Shown: positions 16,320-24,000 of the stretch, one piece after another
How the letters are laid out: each line of letters opens with the position of its first letter
How positions within the stretch are numbered: the stretch's first letter is position 1
Assembly: GCA_946405515.1 (NCBI GenBank)
Contig: CAMJHM010000015.1
Coordinates: 1 to 43,158 of the forward strand
Origin: an uncultured Fibrobacter sp.
GTDB taxonomy: Bacteria > Fibrobacterota > Fibrobacteria > Fibrobacterales > Fibrobacteraceae
Length of the DNA: 43,158 bases
Direction: 5' to 3'
The notes under the pieces: model-generated
The model's database searches: none
The model's input: only the letters and a program-made list of their open reading frames with translations
What the model was told of the DNA's origin: nothing
Position numbers and translations under genes: made by a program

Positions 16320-18893
16320 ATGACCCTCCTCGAAAAGATTGCCCTCGCCCTCCCCGCCGTGGAATCCCCTGCAAGGTACATGGGCGGCGAAGCGAACAGC
16401 GTGGTAAAAGACCATAGCCAGATGCTCGCCCGCATGGCGTTCGTCTTCCCGGACACCTACGAAATCGGCATGAGCAACAACGGCATCCGCATCCTGTACC
16501 ACGTCATCAACCGCGAGCCCGACCTTTTGTGCGAAGTCTCGTTCGCGCCGTGGGACGACATGGCCGCCGAGATGAGGAAGTACGACATTCCGCTGTACAG
16601 CTACGCGACCTACACGCCGGTACGCGATTTCGAGGTGATGGGCATGACGCTCCAGACGGAGCTCAACTTCACGAACGTCCCCTATGTACTGGAACTCGCA
16701 CGCGTTCCAGTGTGGCAGAAGGACCGCCAAGAAAACGACCCGATTGTTGTCGCTGGTGGGCCCGCGATGGCAAACCCAGAACCCGTCGTCGACTTTTTTG
16801 ACGCATTCATGATTGGCGATGGCGAAAAGGTGATGATTGAGTTTCTGCGGTGCGTAGGCGAGGGCCGCAAAGCGGGCCTCAAACGCGCCGAAATCCTTAC
16901 AAACTTGTCCAAAATCGACGGCGTGTATGTGCCGAGCCTCCGCCCGGTCGTCAAAAACAAATTCGGCGCGATTGTGCCGGCGGAACCCGCCGCCGGCGCC
17001 TACGCCACCACGAACGGAGTGCGCCGCCTGTTCATTCCCGTAATGGACCCTAAGGACTACCCCATCAAGAACCTGATTGCGAACATGCAACTTGTTCACA
17101 ACCGATTCAGCGTCGAGGTCATGCGCGGTTGTGCCCAAGGTTGCCGCTTCTGCCAGGCAGGCATCTGGTACAGGCCGTGCCGCGAACTGGATCCGGATGA
17201 TGTTCTGGACATTGCCAAAGCAGGCATCCAGGCGACCGGCGAACGCGAACTCGGACTCCTCTCGCTTTCAACCGCCGACTACAAGCCGGTCGAAGCCCTC
17301 ACCGACTCCATCATCGACGACCCGTTTTTCGATACCGTCGACGTGAGCTTGCCGAGCATCCGCGTAAACAGTTTCGGCCAGACGCTTGCAGGCAAGATTG
17401 CCGCCCTGAAGGGCGGCCGCAGCGCTACGTTTGCCCCCGAAACTGGCTCCGAGCGCATCCGCAAGATGATCAACAAGACCATCAGCGACCAAGACATGTA
17501 CGACGCTGCCGAGCACGCTTTCTCCAGCGGTTTCAACAAAATTAAGCTATATACGATGATTGGCTTCCCGACCGAGAACGAAGCCGACATGCAAGCCTTC
17601 TGCGACCTCATTTTTAACCTTGTGAAAATCGGGCGCAAGTACAACCGCGGCATCCAGATTGCCGTTTCCATCGGCATCCTCATTCCCAAGTCGTTCACGG
17701 GGCTCCAATGGGCGCCCTTCATGGACAAGGATACCGCCCTCAAGCATATCCGCTATGTGCGCGAGAAGTTCTTCAAGCACCCGAACGTAAAAATCAACTG
17801 GGCTAGCTGGGAAACAAGTTTCCTCGAAGCCATCTACAGCCGCGGCGACAGGAGCCTCGGCCCCGTCATCTACGCCGCATACAAGAAAGGCATCATCTTC
17901 GAGAGCGACGCCTACCGCTTTGACTACAACAAGTGGCTAGAAGTATGGGAAGAATGCGGTTACGACACAAGCTGGGTGTACCGCGAGCGCGAAAAAGACG
18001 AAGTGTTCCCGTGGGATTTCATTCATGCGGGCACCACCAAGCAGTACCTACGCCGCGAGTGGGAAAAGGCGTTCGACCCGAACAGCGCCCCCGTGCCGAA
18101 CTGCAAATGGGGCGACTGCCAAAAATGCGGCATCCCCGGATTCGGCGCCGAGATCAAGCTCGCCGACAACCCTGTACGCCACAAGGCCCCGAGCCGCACT
18201 CCCGAAGAAATCAAGAAGCTCGTCGAGGAACGCCGCCCCAAAAAGACGGAAAGTTTCAGCTACAAGATTACCTTCAAAAAGACGGGCATCAGCCGGTTCT
18301 TGCCGCACCAGAACATGCTCAGTTTCTTTGAACGTACGTTTATTTGCGCAGGCATCCCGGTCAAGTTCAGCGAAGGCTTCAGCCCCAAGCCCCGCATCTC
18401 AAACATGGGCGCACTCCCGCTAGGAGTCGAGACCTACTGCGAACTCATCAGCGTCGACCTGCTCCAGCAACTGGACCTTTCACCCGAAGGGAAACAGAAA
18501 ACTATCCAGATGCTAAGCGCCCCGTTCCCGCGTGGCATGGAAATTGTGGACATAGAACCGCTCAAGGAAAAGCTCTCCAAGCACTTCCCCAAGGCGATGG
18601 TTTACTCCTACACGCCCGAAGCCGTCCCCGAAGGCATCATGGAAAGCTTCCGCGCAAAGACACTCCCCACTGTATGCAACCATCGCGGCCAAGAAATCAA
18701 CCTGAACGAGCACATCCTTGATCTCGATGTCCAGAACAATACGATATTCGCAAAAATCAAGTGCAACAACCAAGGCGCGACAGCAAGCCCCTTCAGCATT
18801 TTCTCGGCTCTCATGGGAGAATCCTACGATCCGACCAAGCTCAACGAAGCCTCCCGCCGCTACCTGATACGCAAACTCTCCATCGAATTCTAA
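16320..18893 (+). CDS. Radical SAM protein, TIGR03960-like with C-terminal DUF2344 domain
   Basis: 857 residues. The N-terminal ~230 residues form a B12-binding-like domain (MAFVFPDTYEIGMSNNGIRILYHVIN, then VVAGGPAMANPEP). The radical SAM core follows with the iron-sulfur motif CAQGCRFC (CxxxCxxC, about residues 267-274), then FAPETGSERIRKMINK and a FPTENEAD segment. After a Cys-rich piece (CKWGDCQKCG) comes a DUF2344 domain (about 640-850, FKKTGISRFLPHQNMLSFFERTF, FSEGFSPKPRISN). The two parts are often fused or adjacent in bacteria. The exact reaction is not established; an RNA or ribosome-linked modification is often guessed from neighbours in other genomes. Here it is probably alone, behind a leaderless-type promoter. 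Confidence 0.9.
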   Translation: MTLLEKIALALPAVESPARYMGGEANSVVKDHSQMLARMAFVFPDTYEIGMSNNGIRILYHVINREPDLLCEVSFAPWDDMAAEMRKYDIPLYSYATYTPVRDFEVMGMTLQTELNFTNVPYVLELARVPVWQKDRQENDPIVVAGGPAMANPEPVVDFFDAFMIGDGEKVMIEFLRCVGEGRKAGLKRAEILTNLSKIDGVYVPSLRPVVKNKFGAIVPAEPAAGAYATTNGVRRLFIPVMDPKDYPIKNLIANMQLVHNRFSVEVMRGCAQGCRFCQAGIWYRPCRELDPDDVLDIAKAGIQATGERELGLLSLSTADYKPVEALTDSIIDDPFFDTVDVSLPSIRVNSFGQTLAGKIAALKGGRSATFAPETGSERIRKMINKTISDQDMYDAAEHAFSSGFNKIKLYTMIGFPTENEADMQAFCDLIFNLVKIGRKYNRGIQIAVSIGILIPKSFTGLQWAPFMDKDTALKHIRYVREKFFKHPNVKINWASWETSFLEAIYSRGDRSLGPVIYAAYKKGIIFESDAYRFDYNKWLEVWEECGYDTSWVYREREKDEVFPWDFIHAGTTKQYLRREWEKAFDPNSAPVPNCKWGDCQKCGIPGFGAEIKLADNPVRHKAPSRTPEEIKKLVEERRPKKTESFSYKITFKKTGISRFLPHQNMLSFFERTFICAGIPVKFSEGFSPKPRISNMGALPLGVETYCELISVDLLQQLDLSPEGKQKTIQMLSAPFPRGMEIVDIEPLKEKLSKHFPKAMVYSYTPEAVPEGIMESFRAKTLPTVCNHRGQEINLNEHILDLDVQNNTIFAKIKCNNQGATASPFSIFSALMGESYDPTKLNEASRRYLIRKLSIEF

Positions 18894-19010
18894 AGAAATA
18901 CTTTTTCTCGCAATTATCTGCAATCAACGAATAAGGCTAAAACAGCCCTACTTTCTTCTTTGCATATAGCGAGATTTTTACGTGTTCCTCATGAAAATCA
19001 GCAAACGGCA

Positions 19011-19034
19011 CGAGAATAAGAGCGTCGGCCGGGG
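19011..19034 (+). repeat. 24-bp direct repeat, copy 1
   Basis: Matches 20101-20124 at 21 of 24 positions (core AGCGTCGGCCGGGG identical). The two copies flank the barrel-protein gene. Confidence 0.8.
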
Positions 19035-19095
19035 AGGGGGAGGGTGCAGGGAGGGGGCCGGGCGGCCTTCGCAACTCCGAGCGTGGCCCCCTCCC
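19031..19095 (+). repeat. G-quadruplex motif overlapping an 11-bp inverted repeat
   Basis: At least four G-tracts of three or more within 27 bases (19031-19057). The right part GGGAGGGGGCC pairs perfectly with 19085-19095, so quadruplex and hairpin exclude each other. Confidence 0.65.
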
Positions 19096-19272
19096 GCATT
19101 CTCTTACCTCCTAGATTCACCCCAAAAAAGAACTATTTCTTCGCAAACGAACAAAAAGCACGTTTTTTTGCGAAATTTCCACACTTTACCTTTTTTTACC
19201 TTCTCCCATTCTTCTATTCCCAAGGAATTATCTATATTCATAACCATTAATAGTTCCTATTAATAATTTTTT

Positions 19273-19278
19273 AAGGAG
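19273..19278 (+). promoter_or_regulatory. Shine-Dalgarno of the barrel-protein gene
   Basis: AAGGAG 5 nt before the ATG at 19284, one of the strongest ribosome sites in the window. Confidence 0.85.
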
Positions 19279-19283
19279 TCACT

Positions 19284-19931
19284 ATGAAGAAAATTTTCCT
19301 TGTAGCCATGATGGCTATGTCTCTCTGCAGCTACAGTTTCGCTCAGGACGACGACGACGAATACGAAGAAGACAGCCCGCGTGCCGCAGCGGTCGAAACC
19401 ACAACTTCGTCTTATTCCGCCCCTGCCAAAGCTAATGCCGAAAAGAAGTCCGAAGATGGCGAAGATGCCTTCATGGGCATAAGCCTCGAACTTCTCGGCC
19501 TCTTTAACGGGGACCTCCAGCGCATGGGTCTCGTATTCAGACTCGCTGAGAACATGGAATTGACCGCACACCTGGGTCTCGCTATCTTTGGCGACACCGA
19601 TGGTGAAACCCAAGACGGCCACAAGATTGACGGAGACGATGGCTATACGCAGGTTTCTATCGGTGCTGGCTTTGACTTCTTCTTCAATACTGGTGTGCTC
19701 CCGATTTCCCTCGGCGGCGACATCATCTTCACCCACTTTGGAGAAGACAACAACCAGATCGATATCGCCCCCATGTTCGGTATGCGCGCGGAAATCATCA
19801 AGAACTTCACCATCAACGGCAAGGTCGGTTTCGACATCGCCTATCACTGGTGGTCTGATGGAACCAACGACTACAACAAGCTCAACTTTGGGATTGCCTC
19901 CCGCGTCAACTTCATCTGGTTCTTCCTCTAA
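19284..19931 (+). CDS. Small outer-membrane beta-barrel protein with acidic N-terminal linker
   Basis: 215 residues. A clear Sec signal peptide (MKKIFLVAMMAMSLCSYSFA, cleavage after A20) is followed by an acidic tract (QDDDDEYEED) and an Ala/Ser/Thr linker to about residue 60. The rest is a series of 8-10 amphipathic strands ending in the aromatic FIWFFL, a C-terminal phenylalanine/leucine end like those of BAM-inserted barrels. A strong ribosome site and a strong terminator suggest a monocistronic, well expressed gene. No named family recognised. The acidic segment could be exposed or periplasmic. Confidence 0.82.
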   Translation: MKKIFLVAMMAMSLCSYSFAQDDDDEYEEDSPRAAAVETTTSSYSAPAKANAEKKSEDGEDAFMGISLELLGLFNGDLQRMGLVFRLAENMELTAHLGLAIFGDTDGETQDGHKIDGDDGYTQVSIGAGFDFFFNTGVLPISLGGDIIFTHFGEDNNQIDIAPMFGMRAEIIKNFTINGKVGFDIAYHWWSDGTNDYNKLNFGIASRVNFIWFFL

Positions 19932-19950
19932 TCCAGACGAACAGCGAGTT

Positions 19951-19981
19951 TAAAAACACCGGCCCCGCCGGTGTTTTTTTA
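19951..19981 (+). terminator. Intrinsic terminator after the barrel-protein gene
   Basis: Stem ACACCGGC/GCCGGTGT with a CCC loop and seven T's, 25 bp past the stop codon. Confidence 0.92.
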
Positions 19982-20100
19982 TTCCCTTTCCGCTCAATAA
20001 AACAATCCTCAATTCACAAAAAAGCATAAACAACCAAGCATACCTTACTCTACATAAAGCAAGATATCCATTCAGTCATTGAGAATAGTATCCACTGTGA

Positions 20101-20124
20101 CGAGAATGGAAGCGTCGGCCGGGG
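20101..20124 (+). repeat. 24-bp direct repeat, copy 2
   Basis: 21 of 24 bases match 19011-19034 in the same orientation. It ends two bases before the prepilin peptidase stop codon. Confidence 0.8.
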
Positions 20125-20126
20125 CA

Positions 20127-20951
20127 TCATTCCCCAATAACAAACTTCAAATAAAGCTCTAGCAAACTCTCACCACACAAGTACATGGCCGGAGCCGCCA
20201 CCGCAAGGAAGGGGCCAAACGGAATCTGACCGCTGCCGTCATCCTTGCCTTTATGCAGGCGCCCCCAGGGGACCATCACAGCAATCCCGAGCACCGCAGC
20301 AACGACCAGTACCTCCACAGCACCGGTTATACCCATCAGCGCGCCATACCCTGCCAAGAGTTTCACATCGCCAAAGCCCATCGCCTCTTTCTTCAAGACC
20401 TTCGTCGCGACCCAGCCCAGCAGGAACAACCCACCACCGGCACCCACAGCGCCAATCAAACTTTCAAGCGGGGTCACCCCGCCCGGGAACAGAGAAATGA
20501 GCAAGCCCGCCACAATCCCGCCCACCGAAATCGTATCAGGAATTAATTTGTACTTAAAATCCACTGCACAGACGGGATAAATCCCGAGAAGGAGCCAGAA
20601 CATCGCGAGCGCAGAAGCCCAGTCTGTAACGTCGCCTGTCATGCCGACAGAATAATTTGTTGAAAACAAAGCGAGCGCTCCCAGGAGCCCGCACAGGGCC
20701 TCGCCAATCGGGTATATGGGGCTAATCGGCTGTTTGCAGCATGCACTCTTACCCCGGAGGAGCAACCAACCCACGATAGGGAGGTTCAAATAGAGGGGGA
20801 TGCGCTTCTTGCACAACGGGCAATGTGACGGCGGATTGATAAGGGAAATACCCCGCGGCATGCGATAAACCACCACGTTGTAGAAGCTTCCGACACAGGC
20901 ACCTATGACGAAGAACACAATCAGTCCGTACCAAAGTGGGAATATTTCCAT
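20127..20951 (-). CDS. Prepilin peptidase (A24 family, type IV prepilin leader peptidase)
   Basis: 274 residues with about eight membrane helices. It cleaves, and usually N-methylates, type IV pilin or pseudopilin precursors at the inner membrane. The N-terminal domain has the conserved GSFYNVVVYRMPRG and the first CPLC pair; the second pair, usually CxxC, is CC here (SACCKQPI). The two catalytic aspartates are in VDFKYKLIPD and GFGDVKL, both present. GAGG lies a few bases before the ATG. No pilin genes are in the window. The altered cysteine pair may affect the zinc-binding knot of the methylase region. Confidence 0.93.
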   Translation of the reverse strand: MEIFPLWYGLIVFFVIGACVGSFYNVVVYRMPRGISLINPPSHCPLCKKRIPLYLNLPIVGWLLLRGKSACCKQPISPIYPIGEALCGLLGALALFSTNYSVGMTGDVTDWASALAMFWLLLGIYPVCAVDFKYKLIPDTISVGGIVAGLLISLFPGGVTPLESLIGAVGAGGGLFLLGWVATKVLKKEAMGFGDVKLLAGYGALMGITGAVEVLVVAAVLGIAVMVPWGRLHKGKDDGSGQIPFGPFLAVAAPAMYLCGESLLELYLKFVIGE

Positions 20952-21026
20952 AAAAACCTCATTTTTTGCCAGTTTTCAACTTTTTAGGCCAAAAACTGTT
21001 ACTTTCCGGCCTCAAAAAAGATAAAT

Positions 21027-21032
21027 TATATT
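21027..21032 (+). promoter_or_regulatory. Candidate -10 box for the giant lipoprotein gene
   Basis: TATATT, 7 nt, then ATG at 21040. It favours this start, although an ATG at 21079 has a GAGGT 8 nt upstream. Confidence 0.45.
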
Positions 21033-21039
21033 TACGAAA

Positions 21040-24000
21040 ATGTATGTCCCAAAAAAGAGCATCGCGAGGTTTATCGATATGCGTTTAAGAGTGTTTCTGG
21101 CCTTTGCCATCTGCCTACTTGCCCTGAGCGGTTGCTCCAGGGAATCTTCCATCAGCGAAAACGTAAACCTGCGAAACAACCATTCCGTCGTCTTCGTATC
21201 CCGGACACCATTCACAGACCCGCAAGCCTTTGCGGATTCCATAATGAACCTGCCTAATCCGGATTCCGTTATCGCCCACGACACGCTCACGGTAACAATC
21301 AATGACACCATCTACCTGATGGGCTTCCTCAAATACAACGCCGACAAAATTTACCGCTACGCTTGGTTCTTCAAGAACCCCGACTCCACCATCGTCAGCA
21401 AGAACGCGACGCAAGAAATGTGGGTATTCACCAAGACCAGCAAAAAAGGGAACAACTGCCCCGTCACCAAGAGCAGTCTCTTCTGCCCCCTGTTTATCGC
21501 CGTCGATGGCAACAATGCCCGCGACACCGCCGGTAAAGACCAGTTCATCCGCGTCATCGATACTCCTCCGTACTTGAGCGTGCCCAAAGACACTTTGTGG
21601 ACTCGCGCCAAAGGCGAAATCACCTTCCCCATCGTGGCACTGGACTCATTCGGGACAATCAAGGACATCAAAGTTGACCGCGATGCCAGCGGGAAATCCA
21701 AGCCAAAGTCCTGGAAAGTTAAGTCCATCGAAGGCACCGATTCGATGCTCGTCACCATTAAGTATGACTCGTCCTACGTCAAATCGAACGGGAACCAAAA
21801 AATCTACATCATCGTCACCGACGACGATGACAACGAAACCATTGACAGCGTGAACCTGCACTTCAACATCCCGCCGACAATCGAACTGCTCGACCCCAAG
21901 GACGATGGCCGTTACGGGACCGATGAACGCTTCGCCTTCTTCTACAAAGCCAATGACGCCGACAACCCGGCATCGCTACGATACTTCATCCGCGTTGCAA
22001 AAAGCAGAGACAATTACGGCACGCCGCCAGTCCTCACCGACAACGACCTCGTCGCCAAGAACATCAAGGATAAGAGCTTCGAACCCAAGGCCAAGGAACT
22101 CAACGACAGCAACGTCATCGTCACCCTGAAGAACCCCAAAACCATCCTGAGTGGCAAACTCTACTGGGACGTGTGGGTCACCGATGGCTACGACACCGTC
22201 TACTCGGAGAAAATCAAGGAAAAAGACGGCACGAAACGCCCGTGGAAGTTCTTCTACGGCAACCTCAAGGACACGGCAGGGACATTCATGGGCTACGTGA
22301 ACTTCGAGGGTTGGTCGCACCACGAAGGCATCCGCATTGTATTCCAAGATTCCCTCGGCAACCGCTATTACACGCACACCGCCGACAACGGGCAGTTCTC
22401 CATCTCGGTCAAGTCCGGCACATACGACATGCTCGCCATGGATACGACCGGCTACGGATTCAAGGACACCATCCTCACCAAGTTATTCGTGGACGTATCC
22501 AGCGATAAGAACCTTGGAACGCTCATCCTCAGGGACACGGCCGATCCGGTTATCGTATTCAGCGACATTCCCTCCGACACCATCAACACGCCAGACCTCA
22601 CTTTGAACGGTAAGTTCTACGACCACGGATCCCAGGTCAAGTCCGCTGTCGCCACCCTTGACGGCGACACGCTCAAGTTCAGTTCGTTCAGCCAGAACAC
22701 CTGGGTTGTCGACCTCAAAAAGATGACCGATGGGCCTCATAGCTTCTACATCTCTGCAACGGACAGCGCCGGCAGGCATTCCGACTCGACAATAACGTTC
22801 TACCTACACGCGACCTCCATTCACATCATGGTCAACGGGCAGGCAACCAGCGTCCAGGAAAGTTCGAAGCCGTTCACGTTCACAGCGGAATTGAGCAAAA
22901 CAAGCATCGCAGATAGCCTCATCTGGGAATCGAATGCTCCGAAATTCAAGAAGGTCCGTCACAAAATCTCGAACTTCACAGATACCCTGCGTTACAGCAA
23001 GGCATCGGACATCGGCGATTTGGAAAGCGGAAAGCTGTACGAAATGTACACCGTGACACCGAGCGGAATCAAATCAAACATTGTACGCTTCGGCGTATTC
23101 GGCAAGGACCCGATTATCTTCTTCGAAAAGCCCTCGAACGACACCATCGTCACCATCGACGATAAAATCCTGTTCTCCGTATTCTTCTACCCGGGCGAAG
23201 GCGAAAGCGGCACACCTTCCATCAAGACCATTGGCGAAGGCTGCAACCGCAGTTTCAACAGCGGCGTCAAAATCCAGGAAGACGAATCCATCCATTGGAG
23301 CAAGCCCGGTGACAAGCAAGTCATCGTCTACTTCGAGAAGAATGGAAAGAAGGCTGCCGACACGTTGCGCGTCAAGGTTATCGAAGATCCTCCCACCATC
23401 AAGATCTTGAACAAGCAGAGCAATACGAAGAAAAAGATCAAGACGACAGAAACAGTCGATATCAAGGCCTTCGACAAGTTCGGCACGGTAAAGGAAATCA
23501 AGTGGACGTGTTCCAACAACCCGATTACGTTCGACAACGACGTTACCATCACCGAAGACGACACGGTCACGGCACAAATCACATTCACTATGCCCGGCAC
23601 CGCCACGAGCAATTACATGTGCGTTGTCCGCGCCACCGACGACGACAACATGTACGGCTACGACACAATCACTTATAATATCATCGAAGACAAACCGTAC
23701 TTGTTACTGAACACGCACAACGCTACCGTAAAAATCAACACAAAAGTCTCACTCAACGGCATCGCCATCGACACCTTGGGTTCGATTGTGGACTACATGT
23801 TCTATTGCGACAGCATCAAGAGTCACTTTGCAAATATCAACGAAAACGACTGGACGCATATGTCCAAACTCGACACGAACATCAAGGTTCCCGATGTTCC
23901 CTGCACTTGGACCTGCCTTGTCCATATTGTTGACGACGACAGCCTCGTGGCAGCAGATTCGGCCACCTACACCGTCGTACTTGACCCGCCCTGGGTAAAC

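Larger units (their letters stand above)
18894..19283. other. 390-bp intergenic region with G-rich block
   Basis: No gene is supported. It holds a G-rich block (19031-19057) able to form a G-quadruplex, an 11-bp perfect inverted repeat using part of that block (19049-19059 with 19085-19095), and a 24-bp element (19011-19034) repeated at 20101. The last ~60 bp are AT-rich with several TATATT-like words, the likely promoter of the next gene. Confidence 0.7.

Noticed and set aside
18982..19263. Open frame of 93 codons in the intergenic region before the barrel gene
   Set aside because: It runs through the G-rich block and ends next to the next gene's ribosome site; composition is not protein-like.
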